Below are positions 50,431-60,314 of a DNA stretch of 64,000 nucleotides, in pieces. Positions within the stretch are counted from its first letter, which is position 1. Every line of letters begins with the position of its first letter. The DNA is from Mucilaginibacter sp. (GTDB taxonomy: Bacteria > Bacteroidota > Bacteroidia > Sphingobacteriales > Sphingobacteriaceae), in assembly GCF_025362475.1 (NCBI RefSeq), contig NZ_JANYGH010000055.1, positions 186,001 to 250,000 on the forward strand, read 5' to 3'. Made by a program: the position numbers and the translations under genes. The notes below the pieces were generated by a model, which saw only the letters and a list, made by a program, of their open reading frames with translations, had not been told where the DNA came from and did no database searches.

Positions 50431-51617
50431 TTTGTAAAAAAGGAAAACTCCTCCATGGTCATAAAGTCGCCATTCCCAAAATTAGAAAGTAGCTTAAAGC
50501 GGAAATACCTGAACTTAGGAGTACCAGCAATTACGGGGAAGGATTCTCCACGAAGAGCGAAGGCAACATCCGCATCGGTGTTTGTGCCTACGGCCGAGCC
50601 AGACGGCTTCACCGATTCGTAACTTCCTATTTTTGTCCAGCTACCCCAGCTGCCGTCCGCATTTGGATTGTTGCTGCCGTATAGTTCAAATGCCTTAACG
50701 CTCTGCTGATCGTAAAGCCTGTCGTTCGCCTGCCAAACCTTGAAACCGGTTATTGCAGTTGATATGCCACTGTCAAAGGTAAACCAGCAGGGTACTTTGG
50801 ATTCCGTAGCAAAGCCCGGCGGATTGTAATTATCATCCCAGAGAAACTCCTCCAACCATCCGTAGCCACCTTCCAATACATCGGTTGGCAGTATCAGGCT
50901 CTTAAATTTGGCCTTGTTTAGTCCGTTGGAAAAGTAGGCTGTAGCTACAGCCGGAGAAAAGGTTTCAAACGCAGTCGAATCCGGCTTAAACAGCGACCGG
51001 AAAGTTAATTGACTATTCGGCTTTACGTCTGAAATTTTGGTGTAGATTTCACTTTTAGGGACGATAATGGTTTTGGTGAGGCTGCTGTTGTTGATATATT
51101 TCAACTCAACACCCAGTTCGTCAGAAGCAGCGTTGCCCCAATCGATGGTCGCTTTGCCATCATCATCAAAATAAGCCAGCTTTAAATTCCGGTTGGCCAA
51201 TGAGGCTGTATAGCTGGGACCATACACCACTCCGGACGCATTGGTAACTACTGATTTATGACCTTTTACATCATACGTATAAATAACGAAGTTGTAATTT
51301 CCTTCCGTTAACTTATCTACGATGATGTTTACGGTATCTACGCCCAAGGTTCGGGTAACTGGTGTTTCCGTTGAATCCTGCATGTTATTGTAAAACACCC
51401 GGATCTTGGTAACCAGCGGATCATTGCCCAACACAATAGCAAGCTGCACCCTGTTATTACCCGGATGTACAAATACCGAGTCGGCGCGGCCTGGGTAGGT
51501 AATTTCGCCGCCCTTTTCAAATTTTTTATAGGCATCACCCGTAGTTTTGGTGCAGGACGCAAGGCAGAATGCAAAACAGGTGACTAACAGTAAAGCAAAA
51601 TATTTTATTGTTTTCAT
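50421..51617 (-). CDS. DUF4998/discoidin-like surface lipoprotein
   Basis: 398 residues from Met7 of the frame (ATG at 51615-51617). Signal with lipobox FAFCLASC, Cys about 21, followed by acidic/polar residues. The N-terminal half (YKKFEKGGEITYPGRADSVFVHPGNNRVQLAIVLGNDPLVTKIRVFYNN) is the DUF4998 pattern of SusC/D-linked proteins; the C-terminal half is discoidin/DUF5000-like (FDSGISTAITGFKVWQANDR, KAFELYGSNNPNADGSWGSW, KFRYFRFKLLSNFGNGDFMTMEEFSFF), a carbohydrate-binding-type jelly roll. It ends a four-gene operon and probably sits on the cell surface. Confidence 0.85.
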   Translation of the reverse strand: MKTIKYFALLLVTCFAFCLASCTKTTGDAYKKFEKGGEITYPGRADSVFVHPGNNRVQLAIVLGNDPLVTKIRVFYNNMQDSTETPVTRTLGVDTVNIIVDKLTEGNYNFVIYTYDVKGHKSVVTNASGVVYGPSYTASLANRNLKLAYFDDDGKATIDWGNAASDELGVELKYINNSSLTKTIIVPKSEIYTKISDVKPNSQLTFRSLFKPDSTAFETFSPAVATAYFSNGLNKAKFKSLILPTDVLEGGYGWLEEFLWDDNYNPPGFATESKVPCWFTFDSGISTAITGFKVWQANDRLYDQQSVKAFELYGSNNPNADGSWGSWTKIGSYESVKPSGSAVGTNTDADVAFALRGESFPVIAGTPKFRYFRFKLLSNFGNGDFMTMEEFSFFTNDH

Positions 51618-51638
51618 AAATTTAATTTTGATCATTGA

Positions 51639-52817
51639 TTATTTTGAATCGCCCCACATCATTATTTCATTAAAATTCACATAGGAACCGTTCGACCAGT
51701 TTTTCAATGTCCTGAACCTGATGTAACGTACCTTAGGGGCATCTAACGGGAACGAGATTGTTTCCCCGGCGTTGGCTGCATCAATATCATCCTGAGATAG
51801 TTGCCCCTCCGGCAAACCCGATGGCTTCACCTGGGTATGCGAGGTCAATAAGTTCCATCCGCTGTAACTACCGTCCGGGTTGGGGCTATTGGAACCCCAA
51901 ATTTCCACTACCCTGGGGTTGTGCAGCGTGTAGAAGAACCCCTGGCGCATAAAATAACTTAAGCGGCTTAACTTAGCCTGAACTCCCATATCATACGTGA
52001 ACTGTTGCGGCATTTTTGAATCATCGCCTGTATGGTAATAACCGCTGTTATTGGTGATGTCTCCGTCAAACAGCTTATCAACACCGCCTCCATATTGCGG
52101 GCCGAGCTGGGCATCTGTGGGCAATACAATTGGTTTTATTTTGTTTCTATCCAGCAGTTCCTCAAATAGTGGCTTCAAATTCACAATGAGCGTGTCAGAT
52201 AAGTTTCCCCACCTGTCGCGTACAAATACGCCAAACTTGGTGTTCACCGCTGGCAAGCCCCTCGTTGAAAAGTCCCCAGCACGCAAATTGGTATAATTCG
52301 TATTGATCGGCGAAAACTGGCCAAGGGAATCGTTGGCCAATACGATGATAGCCAGGCTGGCCTTTTGCCCGTTGGAGAACTTGATATTTATTCCCCCGAA
52401 GTCTGGCGAAACAATTAAACTATCCCTTACCAGCTTAAGCGGCGGCTTCAACGGATGTACATTGATGATAACCGGTGCGGACGCGTTCTCGCTTTTGTCA
52501 ACAGCGTATAACTTAACCTGGTATTGAACGGTATCGCCGAAACCATCCACAATCATGCTGCTGTTGTAGCGGCTAACCTTTGTTTCCCGATTATCACCCT
52601 TTCTGATGGAATATTCAGCCCTGATGTAGGACAGATCGGCATCATTGGGCAGCGAATAACTGATTTTTGCTGCCCCATTGAGGTTTACAACAGCAACATG
52701 GGTTACCGATCCGGGCGCAACATTGTCTTTTACAACCGGAGCAAGTGTATCCTGCTTGCAGGAATTGGTGATCAGGATGATCATTCCAATAAAGTAAATA
52801 GTTAATATTTTTTTCAT
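51639..52817 (-). CDS. DUF4959/DUF5126/DUF5000 surface lipoprotein
   Basis: 392 residues. Lipobox IILITNSC with Cys20. Order: DUF4959 (APVVKDNVAPGSVTHVAVVNLNGAAKISYSLPNDADLSYIRAEYSI), DUF5126-like (RDRWGNLSDTLIVNLKPLFEELLDR), DUF5000 discoidin-like C-terminus (KLSRLSYFMRQGFFYTLHNPRVVEIWGSNSPNPDGSYSGW, VRYIRFRTLKNWSNGSYVNFNEIMMWG). These accompany SusC/SusD pairs and are thought to bind glycan at the surface. It begins 40 bases behind the SusD gene and ends 21 bases before the last lipoprotein gene. Confidence 0.88.
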   Translation of the reverse strand: MKKILTIYFIGMIILITNSCKQDTLAPVVKDNVAPGSVTHVAVVNLNGAAKISYSLPNDADLSYIRAEYSIRKGDNRETKVSRYNSSMIVDGFGDTVQYQVKLYAVDKSENASAPVIINVHPLKPPLKLVRDSLIVSPDFGGINIKFSNGQKASLAIIVLANDSLGQFSPINTNYTNLRAGDFSTRGLPAVNTKFGVFVRDRWGNLSDTLIVNLKPLFEELLDRNKIKPIVLPTDAQLGPQYGGGVDKLFDGDITNNSGYYHTGDDSKMPQQFTYDMGVQAKLSRLSYFMRQGFFYTLHNPRVVEIWGSNSPNPDGSYSGWNLLTSHTQVKPSGLPEGQLSQDDIDAANAGETISFPLDAPKVRYIRFRTLKNWSNGSYVNFNEIMMWGDSK

Positions 52818-52857
52818 TTCTTATAGCGTATAATGATTTTACATTGAGTTTTGCCGG

Positions 52858-54795
52858 TTACCAGCCGGGATTTTGAACAAGATTTGGATTAACCTGCAAA
52901 TCGCTTTCGGCGATGGGCCAGAAATAATCTCTCGGCGCGATAAACCGTGGCGTGTATAACAGCACCCTGCGGTTATAGTCTGCATAGGTGGTTTGCAAAA
53001 TGTCCCAGCCATAGATTGGTGCGCTCAAAACCTGGGGGGCAGTCTTCCAACGGCGAAGATCCCAGAAACGACTTCCCTCAAATGCCATTTCAATACCGCG
53101 TTCCTGTTGGATAATGGAACGAAGACCAGCAACCGATGTGAACTTGGTTGGCTGATTTGAAAAATTACTCCAGGAACTTTCGACAGTTTTTAATCCCGCC
53201 CTTGCCCTGATCTGGTTGACATAGGATAATGCTGCCGCAGAATTTCCGCTTTCATTTAAAGACTCAGCATATAACAGATAAAGGTCACTCAAACGCATCA
53301 CAGGCCATGGGTAAGACTCCACAGTAGTACTTGTTTTGGTTGCAACCAGGTTCCAGTTAACCAATTTTTTGGTGTAATAACCAGTTATAGAATATAAACG
53401 GCTTTGCTTTTTGCCAGAATATTGCTCCAGTTTACTCTGGATATTAAAATCCCCGTTCTTCATAAACCACTTTGACCCATCAAAAGCCATATCCGCATAA
53501 AAACGGGGCTCCCTGTTAAAATGCAGCCCGACGGTCTGATAATCCTCCTGCATGCCAGATTCCTGCGCGGTAACCGTGCGCAGTTTAAAGCGATTGGCAT
53601 AGTCCCAGGTCTTATCTTCTTCGATAGGAACGCCATTTTTAGTGTAAAACAACTCCGCCATCTTCAGCGGGGGGGCCAGCTTCCCTTTCAGGTCAAGGTT
53701 GATATTATTGGGATCTATCTGTGGGCAGGCAAATAATTGCAGCCAATAAGTGGGGTTTCCACCTGTTGTTAATCCCCAAATTAGTTCACTGTTCCATTTT
53801 TCACAAACCGCATTACGGATATTCATCTCCGTTTTTGTGGTATTGTTAACCACGTTGATACCAGGGGTAAAATAATACAGCTTTACTCCTACCGCGGCAG
53901 CGGCGTCAATAGCGGTTTTACACGCTTTAGCCGCCCTGTCCCATTTCGACGCGTCATATTTCGGATTAAATAAAATCTTCCCATCTTTTCCCTTCATACC
54001 GGCAAAGTCGCTGTTTCCGTTAAATAAGGGGCTTGCAGCGGTAACCAGTACTCTCGCCTTAACTGCAAGCGCCGCAACCTTGGTAATTCGGCCCAGTTCT
54101 GTAGCTTCATTCGCGATTTTAGATGGCAAACCTGTATTTGCATCTCCGACTGCTGCATCATCAATCAGCTTTGAAATATAGTTTACAACGGAATCAACCG
54201 GCTGCCTGAAAACTTTAACTTCCTCTGGTGTTGCAGTTACGGCAAAATTCTTGTCCATAACCGGTATAGGCCCATACATCCTCAGCAAATACCAATGCAG
54301 GTAGGCCTTGATGAATTTGGCTTCGGCAACCCATCGCAACTTGACGTATGGTTGCAGATCAACAACCTTATCCACGTTTTCAAGAAATATATTACAAGAT
54401 CTGATACCCTGCCACAATGATGTTGCACCACCCCAATAATTCATTAATGGGCTGGCCTTGCTTTGATTACCACGGGCAATTTGATAAGGATCGAGGGAAA
54501 AATAATCCTCCGTCATCGGCCAGTAGGTCCACGCTTCGTCTCCACCGCTAAAACCAGGATTCCCATCTGGATTTCCATCATTGGGTAAATACGAGTAACA
54601 GGTAAACAGGTATTTTTCTGCCTCGTTACGGTTGGCAAAAGCATTGTCCAATGTCGCTACGTTATCCGGAACCACATCCAGGAAGCTTTTTTTACAAGAT
54701 GATATGGTGACCAATACGACGAGTGAAAGCAACAGGCAGGTTGGTTTTCGTCCTAAAAAGATAAGAAACCGGTTATATATGTTTAAAAAATTCAT
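52858..54795 (-). CDS. SusD/RagB-family outer-membrane lipoprotein
   Basis: 645 residues. Hydrophobic N-terminus with lipobox VLVTISSC (Cys34) then KKSFLDVVPDNVATLDNAFANRNEAEKYLFTCYSYLP, the usual SusD start. A TPR-like helical core (LRWVAEAKFIKAYLHWYLLRMYGPIPVM, LRLSDLYLLYAESLNESGNSAAALSYVNQIRARAGL) and the closing FEGSRFWDLRRWK are typical. SusD forms the lid that captures glycan or peptide over the SusC channel. It is 20 bases downstream of susC. Confidence 0.95.
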   Translation of the reverse strand: MNFLNIYNRFLIFLGRKPTCLLLSLVVLVTISSCKKSFLDVVPDNVATLDNAFANRNEAEKYLFTCYSYLPNDGNPDGNPGFSGGDEAWTYWPMTEDYFSLDPYQIARGNQSKASPLMNYWGGATSLWQGIRSCNIFLENVDKVVDLQPYVKLRWVAEAKFIKAYLHWYLLRMYGPIPVMDKNFAVTATPEEVKVFRQPVDSVVNYISKLIDDAAVGDANTGLPSKIANEATELGRITKVAALAVKARVLVTAASPLFNGNSDFAGMKGKDGKILFNPKYDASKWDRAAKACKTAIDAAAAVGVKLYYFTPGINVVNNTTKTEMNIRNAVCEKWNSELIWGLTTGGNPTYWLQLFACPQIDPNNINLDLKGKLAPPLKMAELFYTKNGVPIEEDKTWDYANRFKLRTVTAQESGMQEDYQTVGLHFNREPRFYADMAFDGSKWFMKNGDFNIQSKLEQYSGKKQSRLYSITGYYTKKLVNWNLVATKTSTTVESYPWPVMRLSDLYLLYAESLNESGNSAAALSYVNQIRARAGLKTVESSWSNFSNQPTKFTSVAGLRSIIQQERGIEMAFEGSRFWDLRRWKTAPQVLSAPIYGWDILQTTYADYNRRVLLYTPRFIAPRDYFWPIAESDLQVNPNLVQNPGW

Positions 54796-54815
54796 ATGAT
54801 TATATTTTACCAGGG

Positions 54816-57800
54816 TTAAAATTGGATGTTAGCACCTATATTGAATACTTTTTGTACAGGATAGCCAAGACCGTTGCTCCCTTGTTCGGGGTCCCAAAGC
54901 TTAAAGCTGCTGAGCAAGAACAGGTTGGTGCCGTTTGCATAGATCCGCAGGCCAGAGATATGGTATTTTCTTAAAGTTTTTTCCTTAATGTTATAACCTA
55001 TTTCGGCTGTTTTCATCCGCAGAAATGAACCGTTGCGCATCCACCAGTTGGAAGATTGATTGTTGTTATTATTCTGATTTAAACTAAGCCTCGGCCATAG
55101 GGAATATAAATTCCGGTTATCTTCTGACCAGTGGTCTTTAGCAATGGCATCAAGCAGTCCGTGCTGACCGCCACCATTGGTTACAAATGGCGATATCTTG
55201 GATGGGTCAATAAAGAAAGAAGATCTGGCTGATCCCTGGAAAAATGTACTGATATCAAAATTTCCGTATCCGAATGAAAAGCCAAAACCATAGATAATTT
55301 CCGGCGTGGTTGGGTATCCCAGGCCGTTGATCATATCAAGGTTGGTGATCTGTCCGTCGCCGTTCAGGTCGCGATACTTGATGTCGCCTCCCCTTACCTC
55401 ACCAAAGTTTTGTTTGGGCGAATTCTTCACATCTGCATCATCAACAAATAACCGTTCAGCTACCAGTCCAAAAGCTTCATTGATAGACTGCCCTACCCTC
55501 GACAGGTATTGCATGTTTGCAGGATAATTGGGTTCTTCGTTAACCAGCAACTTACTGGCCGCGTAGGTAAAGGTACCCCGCATTTGTAGCCAGGTTTTCC
55601 CAAAATTCTTATTATAATCCATCGACAGATCCACACCCTTACCCTCGGCTATGCCAACATTGGCACTTACAGGCGCGGTAAGCCCCATCGTTGTTGGAAT
55701 ATAGGCACGTTGCATCAAAATATTGGTGCGTCGTTCTTTGTAGGCGTCTACGGTAATATCTAAGGCATTAAATAGGCCAAGGTCCAATCCAAAATTGGTT
55801 TTCTTTGCTTTTTCCCAGGTAATACTGGTATTGGCATATCTTGAAATAGAAACCAATGGCCTCGAATAACCATAGTTTTCTCCAAATACATATGTATTAC
55901 TCGCATCATTCAGCGATACATTAGACAGGTAGAAGAACCTGTCGTTGGGGTTACCAATCTGGTCATTACCCACTAATCCGTAAGTGGCGCGCAATTTAAG
56001 CTTTGACACCACTCTGGATATTGGTTCAAAGAATTTTTCGTTGCTTACATTCCAGGCCACACCTACAGAAGGGAAAAAGCCAAACCTGTTATTCTGCGCA
56101 AAGCGTTCAGAGCCGTTATAACCAAAATTACTTTCAAGCAGGTAGCGGTTGTCATACCCATATGTTAAACGGCCTGATACTCCCTGGTTTCTGAAAGGCA
56201 ATGATGCCTGAAGGTTGCCGGCATTACCGTTTACGTAATTCCGCTGAATACCGATCAGTAAGCCGCTGATATTATGAACCTTATTAAAGGTGCGGTTGTA
56301 GTTAAGGGCCACCTCGCCATAAGTAGTGGTATTTACTGTTTTTGATCCTTCACTATAGTTAAGATACTCTGTTGCCGTTTTTTCATTCAATAACGATAGG
56401 GTATATCCTCTTGGATCGGTACTGGAGGGATTAGCCTGGTAAAAAAAGGGATTGTACTGCCGGTTAACATTAAAATAAGAATAACGCTTGGTATAAACCA
56501 TTCCCCGGGCAGATAAACCTTCTGTAATGAACTTCAGGTCCTGCTTAAATTCAAACTGCACGTTCAACGTTGATGTGCTGTAATGCTGAAAACCGGACAC
56601 CATGGATGCAAAGGGATTATCATAAACCTCTCCGTTGAGCCCTCTGGGTGCATTACCAAATAGCGGGTGTTTTACAAGAGGCAGATCCGAAGACGGAAAA
56701 ATAGCCGGAAACAAAACGGGATTGGCATTCAATGCGCTAGAGAATACCCTTCCCCCACCGCTCACGGCATTACCGTCACTGTCAAATCCACCAACCGGGC
56801 CGCTGTAGTCATCAAAGTCTCCTGAAGTTCGTAGGATAGCCTCGGTAGTTGGAGTAAGTTTTACGTTAACGTTGGATCTTATCTGGTAACTCTTGAGGTT
56901 AACATTGTTATTAAAGTTGTTGCCACTCTGCGTTTTAAGTACGCCATTATCCTGGTTGGCGGTAGCGGCTATATAATATTGCGCCCTGTTAACACCCCCT
57001 GTTAAATTCAGATTAAGCCGCTGATTGTTGGTATAATTTTTTATCAGTGTTCCTATCCAGTCGTTATTAGGATAAAGCAAAGGATTGTCACCCGCCGCGG
57101 TATGGTCAATTTTGTTTTGGGTATACGGCAGTGGCGCAAGAGGATTCCTGGTTAGCGCAGCCTCATTGGATAACTTCATGTAAGTTATATTATCGGCGAG
57201 CCTGAAATTCTGAGTATTAGTGGATGTCGAATTTTCGAACCGGACGTTGAGCTTGGTGTCGCCAATTTTGCCCGATTTTGTGGTAATTAAGATCACCCCG
57301 TTAGCCCCGCGGGCTCCATATAAGGAAGAGGCGGCAGCATCCTTCAGAATAGAAAATGCGGCGATATCATCCGGCTGAAGGCGTGCAAGCTCGGTCGACG
57401 TAGATTCCACACCATCTATCAGGATTAATGGGTCAATTTTACCCGAGCCAAAGGACGTGATGCCCCTAATAAAGAATGATGCATTATCTGCCCCCGGCTC
57501 ACCACTACGCTGGTAAGAAATAAGGCCGGCGATCCTCCCGGCGAGCATTGTCGTGAGGTTACTGGTTGGCCCCTTGATTTCCTTTGGACTTATGGTTGTG
57601 ATGGCACTAACCATACTCGCTTTGGTTTGCACTCCGTAAGCCACCACCACAACTTCATTCAGGTTGTTCTTGTCGTCCATCAAAACAACATTGACTATAC
57701 GACGGCCTTTAACAGCGATCTCCTGTTTGGCATAGCCCAAAAAAGAAATGATCAAGGTATCGCTTCCCCGGGGTAATTTAACAGCATAGGTTCCATCGTT

Positions 57801-57992
57801 GCCGGTTTGGGCTCCAGTTATGGTGTGCTTGACGGCAACGTTGACACCAGGCATGACCAGTCCCTTACTGTCGGTCACCTTACCTGTCACGGTAACTAAT
57901 TCCTGCGCATAGGATGTAAATGCTGCGAACAGGATCAATAGAACACAACAAAGGTACCTCACCTTTAAATAGGTAGAAATTTTTCCATTCAT
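54816..57992 (-). CDS. SusC/RagA TonB-dependent outer-membrane transporter
   Basis: 1058 residues. Signal peptide to AAFTSYAQ; carboxypeptidase-D-like domain (TVTGKVTDSKGLVMPGVNVAVKHTITGAQTGNDGTYAVKLP), then the plug (VVVVAYGVQTKASMVSAITTISPKEI, ILKDAAASSLYGARGANGVILITTKSG with the SusC signature) and a 22-strand barrel ending in an aromatic residue (VQKVFNIGANIQF). It imports oligomers with TonB energy together with SusD. It is the first gene of the operon. No anti-sigma/ECF pair, hybrid two-component regulator or glycoside hydrolase is next to it. Confidence 0.96.
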   Translation of the reverse strand: MNGKISTYLKVRYLCCVLLILFAAFTSYAQELVTVTGKVTDSKGLVMPGVNVAVKHTITGAQTGNDGTYAVKLPRGSDTLIISFLGYAKQEIAVKGRRIVNVVLMDDKNNLNEVVVVAYGVQTKASMVSAITTISPKEIKGPTSNLTTMLAGRIAGLISYQRSGEPGADNASFFIRGITSFGSGKIDPLILIDGVESTSTELARLQPDDIAAFSILKDAAASSLYGARGANGVILITTKSGKIGDTKLNVRFENSTSTNTQNFRLADNITYMKLSNEAALTRNPLAPLPYTQNKIDHTAAGDNPLLYPNNDWIGTLIKNYTNNQRLNLNLTGGVNRAQYYIAATANQDNGVLKTQSGNNFNNNVNLKSYQIRSNVNVKLTPTTEAILRTSGDFDDYSGPVGGFDSDGNAVSGGGRVFSSALNANPVLFPAIFPSSDLPLVKHPLFGNAPRGLNGEVYDNPFASMVSGFQHYSTSTLNVQFEFKQDLKFITEGLSARGMVYTKRYSYFNVNRQYNPFFYQANPSSTDPRGYTLSLLNEKTATEYLNYSEGSKTVNTTTYGEVALNYNRTFNKVHNISGLLIGIQRNYVNGNAGNLQASLPFRNQGVSGRLTYGYDNRYLLESNFGYNGSERFAQNNRFGFFPSVGVAWNVSNEKFFEPISRVVSKLKLRATYGLVGNDQIGNPNDRFFYLSNVSLNDASNTYVFGENYGYSRPLVSISRYANTSITWEKAKKTNFGLDLGLFNALDITVDAYKERRTNILMQRAYIPTTMGLTAPVSANVGIAEGKGVDLSMDYNKNFGKTWLQMRGTFTYAASKLLVNEEPNYPANMQYLSRVGQSINEAFGLVAERLFVDDADVKNSPKQNFGEVRGGDIKYRDLNGDGQITNLDMINGLGYPTTPEIIYGFGFSFGYGNFDISTFFQGSARSSFFIDPSKISPFVTNGGGQHGLLDAIAKDHWSEDNRNLYSLWPRLSLNQNNNNNQSSNWWMRNGSFLRMKTAEIGYNIKEKTLRKYHISGLRIYANGTNLFLLSSFKLWDPEQGSNGLGYPVQKVFNIGANIQF

Positions 57993-58254
57993 AATAATTT
58001 TGAGTAAATGTTAAACCATTTTTATTGTATGTACATATATACATAAATAATATTATTAATGTTAATTTATTTACACTTTATTTAAAATAAGATGTGGTAT
58101 TGCATAATATTTACCATTTAGGTGATATATTAATGCAATTTACTTGCTGGTTATATTAATATTGATTGAATTAAATATTAATATCAATGAAGAAATTATG
58201 TTAGTATGTAAATACATTTAACAATGAAATACTTTTTTTGTATTCCTGGCCTAA
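57993..58254. other. AT-rich leader region of the susC operon
   Basis: No gene. Strongly AT-rich with many A/T runs; the susC promoter should lie here, but I cannot assign the elements with confidence. Confidence 0.5.
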
Positions 58255-58500
58255 CTGATTCCCGGTTTCAGAATTGGATGGGTAGCCGGGGCAAGGTTTC
58301 ATGCTGAGGTCAAAAAGCTGCGCGAGTTTGCGCAAATTCAAATTTTAAAATACAGGAATACGATACAGGAGTATTTTCCGGATAGTGTAAAAATAAGCTG
58401 CCCCAAGGGTGGCTACAGTTTATGGATAGTGGGGCAATAAATAGCCGATGCATTAAAAATGCTGGGAAAATTGGTTTACGCCCTATCAGACGGGCATTGA
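58255..58500 (+). pseudogene. Decayed partial copy of the MocR gene
   Basis: DNA from TTCCCGGTTTCAGAATTGGA, then AATTCAAATTTTAAAATACA to the last codons, GCCCTATCAGACGGGCATTG, matches 41114-41586 at high identity. Two blocks are missing (about 75 and 120 bases) and the frame is broken. Similarity continues into the terminator region after the stop. It is a relic of a second MocR copy. Confidence 0.85.
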
Positions 58501-58694
58501 TCTAACTTTTTGGAGAAAATAAAGGCCGGCCGCGTTCTCATAACCATTTCAGTAGTTATGCTGGCAATAAGGGTTAATAATGGCTTTTGCTTGCTTCTTT
58601 ATCATAGGAGCTAATTTTGGCCAATGGACATCTGAACTTAGGCTTATGGCCAATGCCACGCATACAGAAATGGTTAGTTTGAAGGTGCCTCTTA

Positions 58695-59297
58695 TTACTT
58701 AATGAGCTTTAATTTTTTTAACCATGTTTGAATTTCTGTCTCTGCCTGTTTTCCTTTCTCCCCTTCCATCACGAATAATATGCCGTCCCTTTCTATTCCC
58801 CCCTTGATGGTAAAACCATCCAACACCGTACTGTTAGGACAGAATTCTTTTACGGTTTGGAAGGTGCTGCCAATGCCATAACCGGCATTAGTATTAAAGG
58901 GGATGACAGTTTTGCCGCTCAGGTCATATTGCTTCAAAAAGCTTTTCATCGGTGGTGGAAGTTGCATGCCCCAGGTCGAAAAGCCAACAAATACCAAATC
59001 GTAGGATGACATGTTGTCAATCTTCGTTTTAAGCGGAGGTAGAAACCCGGATTCATTTTCCCGAACTACCTGGGCAACAATGGCCCGGTAGTCTTCGGGA
59101 TAAGGATTAACAAGTTCTAAAGCGACCAAATCTCCACCTACCTGCTTCTGAATGATCTGAGCGACAGCTTTAGTATTATTTGTCCGGGACAAGTATATGA
59201 TAAGTATCTTTTTGGCGGAGATGGATTGCGCTTTTGAGCAGGCAGTTGTACCTGCTAAAGCAATCAAAAGCAAGAAAAAGATAATATTTCTACACAT
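58695..59297 (-). CDS. Exported flavodoxin-family protein
   Basis: 200 residues. N-terminal hydrophobic signal ending LAGTTACSKAQ; the Cys suggests a lipoprotein, though the lipobox is imperfect. Flavodoxin_4-like domain: KILIIYLSRTNNTKAVAQIIQ is the FMN-phosphate loop, YDLVFVGFSTWGMQLPPPMKSFL and NTNAGYGIGSTFQTVKEFCPNS the isoalloxazine loops. An exported or periplasmic flavodoxin-like protein with FMN would be a one- or two-electron carrier or quinone reductase. It is the last of a four-gene minus operon starting with an aldo/keto reductase. The preceding 194 bases hold no gene. Confidence 0.85.
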   Translation of the reverse strand: MCRNIIFFLLLIALAGTTACSKAQSISAKKILIIYLSRTNNTKAVAQIIQKQVGGDLVALELVNPYPEDYRAIVAQVVRENESGFLPPLKTKIDNMSSYDLVFVGFSTWGMQLPPPMKSFLKQYDLSGKTVIPFNTNAGYGIGSTFQTVKEFCPNSTVLDGFTIKGGIERDGILFVMEGEKGKQAETEIQTWLKKLKLIK

Positions 59298-59326
59298 AAA
59301 CCTGTCAATACCGGTTAATATTATTG

Positions 59327-59806
59327 CTATTTCATTTTAACAGGCCTAAGGAGCGTTGAAAAAGTGAGCGAACCCATCTTCCATTTGCCGTTTTCTTTAA
59401 AGTATACCTCAGTCACCATAAACGCATGGGTTACTTCGTTTCCACCTACTACTGCCAGCAAATCGATATCATTTAAAAGGATGGCAGTATTACCGAAAAT
59501 GTTTACAGACGCGCCATAAACCTCAGCTTTTTTATACCAAATCATCCCCCCTTTAATGGTATTTAGTTCCTGGGTCTTTCCCCAGCTCCCTCCCATATGA
59601 ACAAATACACAATTCTCAGCAAACAGTCCGTTTAAAGACTCTACATTTTTGTCTGCCATCCATGTCCATTTTGTTTTAGAGAGCTCAAGTATTTCCTGTT
59701 CTTCTTTAGTTGTGCTTGTGCCTGGTGAATTTGGCAATTTAGCCTGCCCATATGATAGCTGGACAATGGCAACACATAGGAACATTCCGATAATAGCTTT
59801 TTTCAT
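59327..59806 (-). CDS. Exported SnoaL-like/DUF4440 protein
   Basis: 159 residues with a signal peptide MKKAIIGMFLCVAIVQLSYGQ. The NTF2-like domain (EEQEILELSKTKWTWMADKNVESLNGLFAENCVFVHMGGSWGKTQELNTIKGG, KENGKWKMGSLTFSTLLRP) follows. Members bind or convert small molecules; the export signal places this one in the periplasm. It lies 30 bases after the cupin gene and 30 before the flavodoxin gene. Confidence 0.85.
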   Translation of the reverse strand: MKKAIIGMFLCVAIVQLSYGQAKLPNSPGTSTTKEEQEILELSKTKWTWMADKNVESLNGLFAENCVFVHMGGSWGKTQELNTIKGGMIWYKKAEVYGASVNIFGNTAILLNDIDLLAVVGGNEVTHAFMVTEVYFKENGKWKMGSLTFSTLLRPVKMK

Positions 59807-59835
59807 AATCTTAGGTTTTAAGTTTTATATGTTGG

Positions 59836-60297
59836 TTAATTTTTAGCGCTGTTGTATTCCGCATCAGTTACCCGTTGCAGCCATACCGTTTTGTTCTTTG
59901 CACTGTTTGCACTTACTGCCAGATAGGTAAAGGCACTTTTGTGTGATGCGCCGTGCCAGTGTGCAATGCCAGGAAGACATTTAATGATATCTCCTTTGTG
60001 AACCACCTTGATGGGTTTGCCTTTTTCCTGGTAATAACCTGTTCCTTCTGTGATCATCAGGATCTGCCCGGAGGGATGGATATGCCAGTCGAGTTTTGCT
60101 CCCGGTGCAAATGTTGCATTTGCTATAGCGATATCAATGGTACTGTCTGGTTTGTTGAGTTCAGTAAGCCAAACTGTTCCGGTATGATTATTTACAGTTG
60201 CAATTTCGCCCTTTGGAAATATTGGAGTGTTTTGAGCCGCCGCACCGAACGTAATCCCGGTAGATAAAGAAATGGTAATCAACAGCATTTTTTTCAT
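59836..60297 (-). CDS. Exported cupin-domain protein
   Basis: 153 residues from the ATG at 60295-60297 (MKKMLLITISLSTGITFGAAAQ, a good signal peptide); an ATG 48 bases upstream adds a charged tail. Cupin motif 1: PGAKLDWHIHPSGQILMITEGTGYYQ; motif 2: KCLPGIAHWHGASHKSAFTYLAV. This is the (R)-mandelonitrile-lyase/quercetinase-like one-domain cupin seen beside carboxymuconolactone decarboxylases and AKRs. It follows the AKR gene by 17 bases. Confidence 0.88.
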   Translation of the reverse strand: MKKMLLITISLSTGITFGAAAQNTPIFPKGEIATVNNHTGTVWLTELNKPDSTIDIAIANATFAPGAKLDWHIHPSGQILMITEGTGYYQEKGKPIKVVHKGDIIKCLPGIAHWHGASHKSAFTYLAVSANSAKNKTVWLQRVTDAEYNSAKN

Positions 60298-60314
60298 GTT
60301 TTTATTCCGTTGTT

